NCBI RefSeq assembly: GCF_900107685.1
Contig: NZ_FNRQ01000007.1
Location: 62,001-126,000 of the forward strand
Length of the DNA stretch: 64,000 nt
Source: Paraburkholderia sartisoli
GTDB taxonomy: Bacteria > Pseudomonadota > Gammaproteobacteria > Burkholderiales > Burkholderiaceae
Direction: 5' to 3'
Notes under the pieces: generated by a model
Database searches by the model: none
The model's input: the letters and a program-made list of their open reading frames with translations, nothing else
What the model was told of the DNA's origin: nothing
Position numbers and translations under genes: made by a program
Shown: in pieces, positions 17,502 through 26,184 of the stretch
Numbering within the stretch: the stretch's first letter is position 1
Layout of the letters: each line of letters opens with the position of its first letter

Positions 17502-18780
17502 CGCACACCTGCGCCGCGTCCCAGATCAGTCGCGGATCGAACGACATCGCCGCGAACATCGTCAGCACGACCACCGCGCCGAACGCGATGGCGGCCGGGC
17601 CGGCCTGAATCGTCGCGAGCGCATTGAACTGCACGAGCGCGACCAGAATGGTGATGACATAGATATCGAGCATCGACCAGCGTCCGACGAGCTCCACCAG
17701 CCGGTAGATGCGAATGCGTTCCCGCAGCAGCGCATTCGAGCGCCGCTGCGTGGAAATCACGAGGTACATGATCGCCATGATCTTGAGCATCGGCACCGCG
17801 ATGCTCGCGATGAACACCACGATGGCGAGCGGCCATGCGCCCGAAGTCCACAGATAGACGACACCGCTCAGAATCGTGTCCTTCTGCGAGCCGAACACCG
17901 AACTGGTGTTCATCACCGGCAGCACGTTCGCCGGGATGTACAGCACCATCGCCGCGATCAGGAACGCCCACGTGCGCGCGATGCTGTCGGGTTTGCGCGC
18001 GTGCAGGCGCGCACCGCAGCGCGGGCAGCCGGTGGCGTGCGGATCCGTGCGCGAGTGCATCAGCAGCCCGCAGCCATGGCAGCTCAGCAGACCGCAATGC
18101 ATGGCCGTGGGCGCGGGTGTGGGCCACGCGGCGACTTCGGGCAGGCGATCGGCAGCGGCGCCACGCTGCCCGCCGGGCCGCTGCCAGAGCGCGCGCGAAT
18201 CGAATGCGGCACTGGCCGCCGCCAGCAACAGCATCAGAGCGCCGAACGACCAGAGCGCGACGCCCGGTACGACGCTCGCGATCTTCGCCAGTTTGAAGAG
18301 CGCCACCAGCATCCCGAGGATCAGCACCTCCGTCATCCCCCACGGCTGCGCCAGATGCATCAGGCGAAACACAAGGTCGGCTCGATACGGCCGGCGATGT
18401 AGCCACAGTCGCACCAGCAGATACGTCGTCGTCGCCATTTGCAGGAGCGGCATCAGGAACGTCGTCGCGAACACCAGTCCCGCGATGGGCCACATGCCGT
18501 CGTCGTACAGGATGCGAACGGCGCGCAGCAAAGTCGTTTCCACGAGGTCGCCATTAACCTCGAGGCCAACGATCGGATATACGTTGCTGATCGCGAACAT
18601 CACGCCCGCCGCGAGCGTGAAAGCCAGCGCCCGGTCGATGCTGTCAGGGTGCGCGCGATACAGCTCCGCGCGGCAACGGCAGCAGCGCAGCACGCCGTCA
18701 GGCGGCAAGGCCGGTTCGCGCTGCAGCAGATCGCATTCGTGACACGCGATGAGGCGCCCGGCCGTCGCTCGCGCGGTCAT
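17494..18780 (-). CDS. pqiA: PqiA, integral membrane partner of PqiB
   Basis: A 428-residue inner-membrane protein made of two repeated halves. Each has a Cys-rich zinc-ribbon-like head ('CHECDLLQREP...CCRCRAELY' and 'CHGCGLLMHSRT...GCPRCGARLH') and four hydrophobic helices. Both halves carry the family pattern 'YPIVGLEVNGDLVETTLL' / 'LPVMNTSSVFGSQKDTILSG'. It is thought to feed substrates into the PqiB tunnel. Its ATG overlaps the TGA of the efflux outer-membrane factor (ATGA at 18777-18780), so it is translationally linked to a drug-pump operon. Confidence 0.92.
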   Translation of the reverse strand: MTARATAGRLIACHECDLLQREPALPPDGVLRCCRCRAELYRAHPDSIDRALAFTLAAGVMFAISNVYPIVGLEVNGDLVETTLLRAVRILYDDGMWPIAGLVFATTFLMPLLQMATTTYLLVRLWLHRRPYRADLVFRLMHLAQPWGMTEVLILGMLVALFKLAKIASVVPGVALWSFGALMLLLAAASAAFDSRALWQRPGGQRGAAADRLPEVAAWPTPAPTAMHCGLLSCHGCGLLMHSRTDPHATGCPRCGARLHARKPDSIARTWAFLIAAMVLYIPANVLPVMNTSSVFGSQKDTILSGVVYLWTSGAWPLAIVVFIASIAVPMLKIMAIMYLVISTQRRSNALLRERIRIYRLVELVGRWSMLDIYVITILVALVQFNALATIQAGPAAIAFGAVVVLTMFAAMSFDPRLIWDAAQVCDG

Positions 18781-20270
18781 TGCGGCTGCTCCGTCGCGGC
18801 TTCATGCCCGCCCGGCGCGGCGGCGCCCTGTTGCCCCATCACCTGGCCCGTGATGCCCTCGGCCTGCACCACCCAGCCGCCACCCATGGCCTTGTAAAGG
18901 CCTATCAGCGAGTTGAAGACCACGCCATGGGTTTGCGTATAACCCAGTTGCGCGTTGAAGAGACTCCGCTCGGCATCCAGCACTTCGATGTAGCTCGTGT
19001 AGCCCCCTTCGTAACGCAGCCGCGCGAGCCTTGCATAGGTGCGCAATGCTTCCACCTGACGACCTTGCACGACGAGCTGTTCGCGTGACTTCTGCAAGGC
19101 GACCAGCGCGTCGTCGACTTCCTGGAACGCCACCTGGATCGATTGCTGATACTGGAACAGCGCCTGTTGCTGCAGCGCTTCTGCCTGTTGCACCTGACCG
19201 CCGATGCTGCCCGCGGTAAAGATCGGCACCGTCAGCGAGCCGGCATACGACCAGACCCGCGCGGGACCGGTGAACAGCTTCGAGAACTGCCCGCTGACCG
19301 AGCCGAACAGACCCGTGAGCGAAATCGACGGAAAGTACAGCGCGCGAGCGGCGCCAATCAATGCGTTGGCGGCGATCAGGTTCTGCTCCGCCTGCCGCAG
19401 ATCGGGACGGCGCTCGAGCAGACCGGAAGGCAACCCCATCGGCACGGCGGGCGCCGCCAGCGTGCTCAGCTCGCGCCCGCGCAGGATCGGACCGGGATTG
19501 CGCCCGAGCAGGACGGACAGCGCATCCTCTTGCTGGGCGATCTGCGTCTCGATCTGCGGAATCGTCGCGAGCGACGCCTCGTATTCCGACTGGCTTTGCG
19601 CGAGCTCCATCTGCGAAACGTCGCCGCCTGAAAAGCGCGCCTGGAACACTTTCACCGAACCGGCGCGGCTGTCCGTCGTCGCCCTGGCGATCACCAGTTG
19701 CGCGTCGAGATCGCGCAGATTGACGTAAGCCGTGGCAACCGAGGCGACCAGCGAGAGGATCGTCGCCCGGCGGCCCTCCTCGCTCGCCAGCAGGTTCGCG
19801 CGCGCCGATTCGGTTTCGCGCCGCACCCGGCCGAACAGGTCGATTTCCCACGCGACCGTGAGCGGCGCCTGAAATTCGTTGAACACCGGGCCCGTGCCGG
19901 GCGGCAACGGTGTCGGGCCCGCCTGCGAAGCCCGCTGACGCGACGCGTCGAAGCCGGCGCCCAGTTGCGGAAAGAGTGCCGAGCGCGTCGTGACGAACTG
20001 GCCGAGGAACTGGTCGACGCGCGCGGCGGCGATTTTCACATCCTTGTTGTCCGCCAGCGCAGCCGTGATCAGGTCGTTCAGTACCGGATCCTGAAACTGC
20101 TCCCACCAGCGCGTGTTGGCAACGTCGAGCGCGTCACCCGTCTCGAAACGAAAGGTCGCCGGCGTCGCAACGGTCGGCCGCACGTAGTCGGGGCCTGGCA
20201 GACAGCCGCCCAGCCCCAGCGTCGCGAGCAGGACAGGCGCGAGATGCAGCAGGGACGCTCGGCCGCGCAT
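18777..20270 (-). CDS. RND efflux outer-membrane factor lipoprotein (NodT/OprM family)
   Basis: A 497-residue TolC-type channel subunit with a lipobox 'LGLGGC' (Cys at about 23) followed by 'LPGPDYVRPTV', the standard NodT opening. Two OEP repeats follow: 'ARVDQFLGQFVTTRSALFPQ', and later 'QYQQSIQVAFQEVDDALVAL' and 'RYEGGYTSYIEVLDAERSLF'. The ATG at 20270 is chosen over an upstream GTG because GAGGA lies 8 bases before it. It begins one base after the stop of the RND pump gene. It forms the exit duct for the pump encoded upstream. Confidence 0.92.
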   Translation of the reverse strand: MRGRASLLHLAPVLLATLGLGGCLPGPDYVRPTVATPATFRFETGDALDVANTRWWEQFQDPVLNDLITAALADNKDVKIAAARVDQFLGQFVTTRSALFPQLGAGFDASRQRASQAGPTPLPPGTGPVFNEFQAPLTVAWEIDLFGRVRRETESARANLLASEEGRRATILSLVASVATAYVNLRDLDAQLVIARATTDSRAGSVKVFQARFSGGDVSQMELAQSQSEYEASLATIPQIETQIAQQEDALSVLLGRNPGPILRGRELSTLAAPAVPMGLPSGLLERRPDLRQAEQNLIAANALIGAARALYFPSISLTGLFGSVSGQFSKLFTGPARVWSYAGSLTVPIFTAGSIGGQVQQAEALQQQALFQYQQSIQVAFQEVDDALVALQKSREQLVVQGRQVEALRTYARLARLRYEGGYTSYIEVLDAERSLFNAQLGYTQTHGVVFNSLIGLYKAMGGGWVVQAEGITGQVMGQQGAAAPGGHEAATEQPQ

Positions 20271-20271
20271 G

Positions 20272-23200
20272 TCAGTCGTCCTCACGCGGGGCGGATGGGG
20301 TGGTCGCCGGGCCGCCCGGGCCGGGGTGCGTGGCGGGCCCCGGACCCTCAGGTCCGCCGCTCGCGCCCGGGGTCGTCTTGCTGCCCCCGCGTTCCGACAG
20401 CGACTCGAGCACGTAGAAGAACATCGGAATAAAGAACACCGCGATCACGGTCGCGCCGAGCATGCCGCCGATCACCCCCGTGCCGATCGAATGGCGGCTG
20501 TTGGCCGACGCCCCCAGCGCAATGGCAAGCGGCACGCAGCCGAGGATGAAAGCGAGCGAAGTCATCACAATCGGCCGCAGCCGTTCGGTCGCCGCCGTGA
20601 CTGCCGCGTCGTACACGGACTCGCCCGCTTCCCGGTTCAGCACCGCGAACTCGAAAATCAGGATCGCGTTCTTGGCGGCGAGCGCGACCAGCATCGTGAG
20701 ACCGATCTGAAAGTACACGTCGTTCTCGAGACCGCGCAGCAGGATCGCGAGCAGCGCGCCGAACAGCGCGAACGGCACCGCCATCAGCACGCCGAACGGC
20801 AGGCTCCATTTCTCGTATTGCGCCGCGAGAATCAGGAACACCATCACGAGGCCGAACACGAACACAAGGCCCGATGTGCTGCCCGACTGCCGCGCCTCGA
20901 AGGCCTCCCCGCTCCAGCCAACGCCATAGCCCGGCGGCATGACCTCGTCGGCCACTTCCTCGAGCGTCGAGATGACCTGCCCGGAGCTGTAGCCCGGCGC
21001 GCCATTGGCGGTGATCTTGACGGCCGGAAAGTTGTTGAAGCGCGTGATGAGGTCCGGTCCGGTGACGAACTTCGATGTCACCACCGCCTTGAGCGGCACC
21101 ATGTTGTTTGTCTTGCTGCGCACATAGAGCTGGTCGAGATCCTGCGGCGTGAGCCGGTACGACGGCTCGGCCTGGAGGATGACCTGCCACAGCCGGCTCG
21201 AGCGGTTGAACTGCGACACGTACAGCGAGCCGAACATCGTTTGCATCGCGCTATACACCTCTTCGATCGGCACGCCGAGCGTCTCCGACTTGTCGCGGTC
21301 GACGTTGACCAGCAACTGCTGCGCGGACGCATTGAAGGTGGAGGTCACGCGTGCCAGTTCGGGCCGCTTTTTCGCCTTTTCCATGAAGTCCTGCACCACA
21401 CCGGCGAGCTGCGCGATGCTCCCGTCGCCCTTGCTCTGAATCCACATCTCGGTTCCGCCCGTCGTACCGAGCCCCGGAATCGACGGCGGATTGATCGGCA
21501 GGATGATCCCTTCCTTCACTTTTGACAGGTTCTCATACGCGTCGAGCAGCACGGCCCGCGCATTCTGCGTCTTGAGGTTGGCGAACCTGTAGCGTTCATC
21601 GAAACCCTTCAGGCCGATGAAAAACGCGCTCGCGTTGTTCTTGTTCTGACTGTCGAGCAGGCTGAAGCCGTCGACGACCGTCACGCTGCTCACCGCCGGC
21701 TGCTTCATGAAGTAGTCGGTGACATGCTGCGACACTTCGCCGGTGCGATCGAGGCTCGCGGCGTCCGGCATGATGACCGCGCCAAGCAGATAGCCCTGGT
21801 CTTCAGGCGGCAGGAACGACGTGGGAATCGTGCGCATCATGACGACCGCCAGCACGACCATTCCGCCAAACAGCAACAGCGCGACCACGAAGCGCTTGAT
21901 GACCAGCTTGACGACCTTCGTATAGCCGTTCGTCATCCTTTCAAAGCGGTTGTCGAACCATTTGAAGAAGCCGCGTTTTTCGTGGTGACCCGGCTTGAGC
22001 AGCAACGCGGCCAGCGCCGGCGAGAGCGTCAATGCGACCACGCCCGAGAAAATCACCGAGATCGCGATCGTGATCGCAAACTGCTTGTACAACTGGCCCG
22101 TGATGCCACCGAGAAACGCCACCGGCACGAACACCGCGCACAGCACGAGCACGATCGCGACGACCGGGCCGGCGACTTCGTCCATGGCCCGTATGGCGGC
22201 GTCTTTCGGACTCAGCTTGTGGACATTCATGTTCCGCTCGACGTTCTCGATCACGACGATCGCGTCGTCCACCACGATGCCGATCGCGAGCACCATGCCG
22301 AACAGCGTCAGCATGTTGATCGAGAAACCGAGCGCGAGCATCCCCATGAAGGTGCCGAGGATCGACACCGGCACGGCCAGCACTGGAATCAGCGTCGCGC
22401 GCAGGCTTTGCAGGAACACGAACACGACCACCACGACCAGCACGAGCGCCTCGAAGAACGTGTGGACGACATCCGTGATCGACGCGCGGGTGAAGTCGGT
22501 CGTATCCATCGCGATGCTGTATTCGAGCCCCTCCGGAAAACTCTTCTTCATTTCGGCGAGCGCCGCGTGGACCTGCTTCGACACGTCGAGCGCATTCGCG
22601 CCAGGCTGCTGATACACGGCGATGACGGTGGCCGGCTTGCCCTGAAATTTGCTGCGGATCGAGTAGTCCTTCTGGCCGAGCGCCGCGCGGCCGATGTCCT
22701 TGAGCCGCACGATCGCCACGTCGCCGCTCGCCGCGCGAATGATGATGTTGTCGAATTCGGCCGGCTCGCTCAGGCGCCCGGTGGTCGTGACCGCGAACGA
22801 CTGCTCGACCGGCACGCCAGTCGGCGACTGGCCGAGGCGGCCAACGGCGAATTGCTGGTTCTGGTTGGCCACCGCCCGTTGCACGTCGGCCGCCGTAATG
22901 CCCAGTTGCGCCATCCGGTCCGGCTTCAGCCAGATCCGCATCGCGTAGTCGGGCGTGCCGAAGATGCTCGACTGGTTGGCGCCCGGAATGCGCTTGAGCG
23001 CATCGAGTACGTAGATGTTCGCGTAGTTGGCGATGTAGGTCGCGTCGTAGCGGTCGGTCGGCGAATAGATCGCGATCACCATCATGAACGCCGACGATTT
23101 CTTCTGCACCTGAATGCCTTGCGACTGCACCGATGACGGCAGTTGCGGCAGCGCCAGGTTCACGCGATTCTGCACGTCGACCTGCGCGAGCTCCGGGTTG

Positions 23201-23499
23201 GTGCCGATCTGAAAGTACGCGTTGACGGTCAGGTTGCCGGTCGACGAACTCGACGAGTTCATGTAGATCATGTTGTCCGCGCCGTTCACCTGCTGCTCGA
23301 TCGGCGCGGCCACGTTGTTGGCGACCACGTCGGCGCTCGCCCCCGGGTAGTTGGCGGAGATCGTGATCTGCGGCGGCGTGACGTCCGGGTACTGCGCGAT
23401 CGGCAGATTGAACATCGCCACGGCGCCGCCGAGCGTGATGACAATCGAGATCACCGACGCGAAGATCGGGCGCTCGATGCAGAAGTGGGAGAGATTCAT
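20272..23499 (-). CDS. RND multidrug efflux pump, HAE1 family
   Basis: A 1075-residue inner-membrane proton antiporter (AcrB/MexB family). The start is the ATG at 23499, giving the canonical 'MNLSHFCIERPIFASVISI'; an upstream frame extension lacks resemblance. 'YPDVTPPQITISANYPGAS' is the first pore-domain signature, and the paired Asp of TM4 are in 'GIVVDDAIVVIENVERNM'. The C-terminal half has 'GEAFEARQSGSTSGLVFVF' and 'ATERLRPIVMTSLAFILG'. Unusually, the last 40 or so residues form a Gly/Pro-rich tail after the final helix. It sits between its adaptor (13 bases upstream) and its outer-membrane factor. Confidence 0.94.
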   Translation of the reverse strand: MNLSHFCIERPIFASVISIVITLGGAVAMFNLPIAQYPDVTPPQITISANYPGASADVVANNVAAPIEQQVNGADNMIYMNSSSSSTGNLTVNAYFQIGTNPELAQVDVQNRVNLALPQLPSSVQSQGIQVQKKSSAFMMVIAIYSPTDRYDATYIANYANIYVLDALKRIPGANQSSIFGTPDYAMRIWLKPDRMAQLGITAADVQRAVANQNQQFAVGRLGQSPTGVPVEQSFAVTTTGRLSEPAEFDNIIIRAASGDVAIVRLKDIGRAALGQKDYSIRSKFQGKPATVIAVYQQPGANALDVSKQVHAALAEMKKSFPEGLEYSIAMDTTDFTRASITDVVHTFFEALVLVVVVVFVFLQSLRATLIPVLAVPVSILGTFMGMLALGFSINMLTLFGMVLAIGIVVDDAIVVIENVERNMNVHKLSPKDAAIRAMDEVAGPVVAIVLVLCAVFVPVAFLGGITGQLYKQFAITIAISVIFSGVVALTLSPALAALLLKPGHHEKRGFFKWFDNRFERMTNGYTKVVKLVIKRFVVALLLFGGMVVLAVVMMRTIPTSFLPPEDQGYLLGAVIMPDAASLDRTGEVSQHVTDYFMKQPAVSSVTVVDGFSLLDSQNKNNASAFFIGLKGFDERYRFANLKTQNARAVLLDAYENLSKVKEGIILPINPPSIPGLGTTGGTEMWIQSKGDGSIAQLAGVVQDFMEKAKKRPELARVTSTFNASAQQLLVNVDRDKSETLGVPIEEVYSAMQTMFGSLYVSQFNRSSRLWQVILQAEPSYRLTPQDLDQLYVRSKTNNMVPLKAVVTSKFVTGPDLITRFNNFPAVKITANGAPGYSSGQVISTLEEVADEVMPPGYGVGWSGEAFEARQSGSTSGLVFVFGLVMVFLILAAQYEKWSLPFGVLMAVPFALFGALLAILLRGLENDVYFQIGLTMLVALAAKNAILIFEFAVLNREAGESVYDAAVTAATERLRPIVMTSLAFILGCVPLAIALGASANSRHSIGTGVIGGMLGATVIAVFFIPMFFYVLESLSERGGSKTTPGASGGPEGPGPATHPGPGGPATTPSAPREDD

Positions 23500-23512
23500 G
23501 TCGCTGGCCGGC

Positions 23513-24721
23513 TCACTTCGCCGCCGTGGTGTCAGCCGTGCGCTCCCCGGCCTTTCCTGCGCCGCTCGCCGGTGCATCGCCCGCGGCAGGTGCCGCGGGC
23601 GCTGCCGGAGCCGCGACGATCTTCAGCGGCGTATCGGCGGCAACACGGATCGCACCGTCCACGACCACCTTTTCGCCCGGCCGCAATCCCTGCGAGATGA
23701 ACCAGTCGTCGCCGTGCCACTCGCCGACCTCGACTACCCGTTGATGCGCCTTCGAATCGCTGTCGACGACCCACACAAAGTGACTCTTCGCACCCTGCAG
23801 GACCGCGCGTTGCGGCACGAGAATCGCATTCGGACGCGTGGCGCCGGACACCCGCGCACGGACAAACTGCCCGGGGCGCAGCGTGCCCCTGGGGTTCGCG
23901 AACGAGGCGCGAACGAGGAACGTACCGGTTTGCGTGCTGAAGGCCGGATTGGTGAAATCGATATGGCCGCGGTCCGGAAATTCCGTGCCGTCGGCCAGAA
24001 TCACCGTCACTTCGAAGTCGTTATTGGCCGGAAACCGCAACAGGCCTTTGCTGGTCTCGTCGCGGTACTTCAGCAATTCATTCTCCGAGAGGCTGAAGTT
24101 GACCCACATCGGATCGAGCTGATAAACGTAGGTCAGCAGTCCCGTGGCGGCGGCCGTAACATAGGTGCCGTCCTGTTGCCTCGCGAAGCTCGACAAGCCG
24201 GTGAGCGGAGATTTGATCGTTGTATAGCTGAGGTTCAGCTGGGCGGTTTGCACCTGTCCCTGCGCGGCGATCACCGCGGCTTCCGCCTGCTTTTCATTGC
24301 CGGTCGCGTCGTCGAGATCCTTCTTGCTCACGGCGTTCTGCGCAGCCAGCGGGATCACGCGAGTGAGGTTCGCTTTCGTGACGCCGAGCCTGGCCTGCTG
24401 CTGCGCAAGCTCGCCTTTTGCGGTCTGCAGAACGGCCTCGAATGGTTTGGGATCCATCAGAAAGAGTGTCTGCCCGGCATGCACCCGTTGCCCTTCGGTA
24501 TAGACCCGCCTGTCGAGAAAACCGTCGACGCGCGCGCGAATCTCGACTTCGCGGGAACTCTGCGTTTGCGCGGTAAATTCGAAATCGACCGGCGTATCGC
24601 GCGCCGCGACCTGCATCACGGTGACTTCGATCGCGCCGGGAGCGGGCAACGTAGCCGCTTTATGACAGCCGGCACACAGCGCGAGCATGGCGAACGCGAG
24701 ACGTGACCATTTCCTGCTCAT
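23513..24721 (-). CDS. RND efflux periplasmic adaptor (membrane fusion protein)
   Basis: A 402-residue adaptor with a lipobox 'MLALCAGC' (Cys at about 19). It shows the split biotinyl-lipoyl domain ('EIRARVDGFLDRRVYTEG', later 'LSYTTIKSPLTGLSSFARQ'), an alpha-helical hairpin in between, and a beta-barrel domain with 'GHIDFTNPAFSTQTGTFLVR'. The C-terminus is an Ala/Pro/Gly-rich tail. GGAGAG precedes the ATG. It is the first gene of the collinear set adaptor, pump, outer-membrane factor, pqiA, pqiB, pqiC, so its promoter probably drives all six. Confidence 0.92.
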   Translation of the reverse strand: MSRKWSRLAFAMLALCAGCHKAATLPAPGAIEVTVMQVAARDTPVDFEFTAQTQSSREVEIRARVDGFLDRRVYTEGQRVHAGQTLFLMDPKPFEAVLQTAKGELAQQQARLGVTKANLTRVIPLAAQNAVSKKDLDDATGNEKQAEAAVIAAQGQVQTAQLNLSYTTIKSPLTGLSSFARQQDGTYVTAAATGLLTYVYQLDPMWVNFSLSENELLKYRDETSKGLLRFPANNDFEVTVILADGTEFPDRGHIDFTNPAFSTQTGTFLVRASFANPRGTLRPGQFVRARVSGATRPNAILVPQRAVLQGAKSHFVWVVDSDSKAHQRVVEVGEWHGDDWFISQGLRPGEKVVVDGAIRVAADTPLKIVAAPAAPAAPAAGDAPASGAGKAGERTADTTAAK

Positions 24722-25019
24722 GGATGTCTCTCCTGTTTCGATCGATGTCTACCGGACCGTGTAGCCACGATCTGGCATTCGGCGGTGTCAATGTTTTGCT
24801 TCCGCGCGCTCTGCCCTTTGGCCGGACAGAAAGAGGGGTACCGCGAGAATCAGCCGAAGGCACTGGATCAGGATGCGTGCTCCATCCAGAAATCGACATC
24901 ACGGCATGAAACGCGTTTGCACCTCAAATTCCTCGCAGGCAACGTGAATAGTGGTGTTTGCGTCCCGTTAAAACAATTGGCCTTTGGTCCCATACCGTCT
25001 GAATTCGCACGCGCTTGCG
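24722..25019. other. Intergenic region upstream of the efflux/Pqi cluster
   Basis: About 300 bases that must contain the promoter of the six-gene cluster. I see no strong -10/-35 pair, terminator or palindrome. CCTTTGGTCCCA (about 24980) recurs loosely as CCTTGGTCCCG near 25498, on the other side of the receiver gene; the meaning is unclear. Confidence 0.4.
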
Positions 25020-25406
25020 CTACGGCGGCTGATCGCCTTCGAGGGCAGTACGTACCGTCTTGACGAACAGTTCGTCGTTGAACGGTTTGCGCAGGTAGGC
25101 GACCGCACCGGCTGCGAGCGCGTGCTCGCGCACGCCGATGTCATCGTGGGCAGTGATGAAAACGACAGGTATGCCGCTACCGGATAGACGTCGCTGGACT
25201 TCCAGCCCGTTCAGCCCTGGCATCTGCACATCGAGAATCACGCAGTCAGGGCGATACGACGGCATGGACGACAGGACATCGAGAAACGCGTCGCCGCTTG
25301 CGAACGTTTCGGCGGCGATTCCGATCGAGCGCAACAGTCTCCTGATCGCCCGGCTCACCGATTCATCGTCATCGACGACGACAACGAATGGTTTGAGTTT
25401 TCCCAT
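25020..25406 (-). CDS. Single-domain response regulator receiver
   Basis: A 128-residue CheY-like receiver with no output domain. The acidic pair is in 'VVDDDESVSRAI', the phosphoacceptor Asp in 'DCVILDVQMPGLNG', the Thr switch in 'VVFITAHDD' and the conserved Lys in 'YLRKPF'. It follows the kinase and the FixJ-type regulator on the same strand, about 130 bases on. Likely roles are a phosphate sink, a shuttle, or competition with the FixJ-type regulator for the kinase (inference). Confidence 0.88.
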   Translation of the reverse strand: MGKLKPFVVVVDDDESVSRAIRRLLRSIGIAAETFASGDAFLDVLSSMPSYRPDCVILDVQMPGLNGLEVQRRLSGSGIPVVFITAHDDIGVREHALAAGAVAYLRKPFNDELFVKTVRTALEGDQPP

Positions 25407-25533
25407 TGTGAATAGCCCGGTGTCCGGGAATGCACGCAGAAGCGTATTCCCCCATACGACACAGCCTACGAGTCAGACAGGTTTGCCGATAGTGGACCTT
25501 GGTCCCGAATGGGCACCGGGAAAGCGAAACGCG

Positions 25534-26184
25534 TCAGATTGCGGCTGCCTGGTGCGATGCGCGTGTTTCAGCAGCACCACCGAGGCCGACCTTGTCCGCG
25601 ACGCGAACGAGCTCGGCGAGCGACGAGACTTCCATCTTCGCCATCACCCGCGCGCGATGAGCCTTGATCGTTTTTTCGACCGTGCCCAGTTCGCCAGCGA
25701 CCTGCTTGTTCAGACGGCCGGTCACGACGAGCGCCATCACTTCCCGCTCGCGAGGTGTCAACCGTCCGAGACGCATACGGATTGCATCCAGTTCGCGGCG
25801 GACGGCGCGGGTTTGCGCCACACACTCGAACGCCTGTCCAATAGCACGAAGCAGATCGGTGTCACGCACCGGTTTCGGCAGGACATCGGTCGCCCCCGCC
25901 TTCATTGCTCCCACGGTCATGGGGATGTCCCCGTACCCGGTGATGAAAATGATCGGCAATGCCGCATTGAGTTCGCGCTGCAGTTCAAGACCATTGAGAT
26001 CCGGCAACTGGATATCCAGTACCAGGCACGCAGGACAGCGATCGGCGCGTATCCTGTCGAGAAATGCGCGTGCCGAATCGAATGTCTCTACCCGATAGCC
26101 GGCGGACTGAAGCAGACGCGCGAGCGCACGGCGCACGGAATCGTCGTCGTCGACGACGAACACGAGCGAATCAGAATCCGTCAT
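25534..26184 (-). CDS. FixJ/NarL-type response regulator
   Basis: A 216-residue DNA-binding response regulator. The receiver (about 1-120) has 'VVDDDDSVRRALARLL', phosphoacceptor Asp in 'CLVLDIQLPDLNGLELQ' and 'FITGYGDIPMTV'. The LuxR-type helix-turn-helix (about 140-200) has 'LTPREREVMALVVTGRLNKQ' and 'TVEKTIKAHRARVMAKM'. Its start overlaps the end of the kinase gene by 14 bases, so the two are translated together and form a cognate pair. Confidence 0.92.
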   Translation of the reverse strand: MTDSDSLVFVVDDDDSVRRALARLLQSAGYRVETFDSARAFLDRIRADRCPACLVLDIQLPDLNGLELQRELNAALPIIFITGYGDIPMTVGAMKAGATDVLPKPVRDTDLLRAIGQAFECVAQTRAVRRELDAIRMRLGRLTPREREVMALVVTGRLNKQVAGELGTVEKTIKAHRARVMAKMEVSSLAELVRVADKVGLGGAAETRASHQAAAI

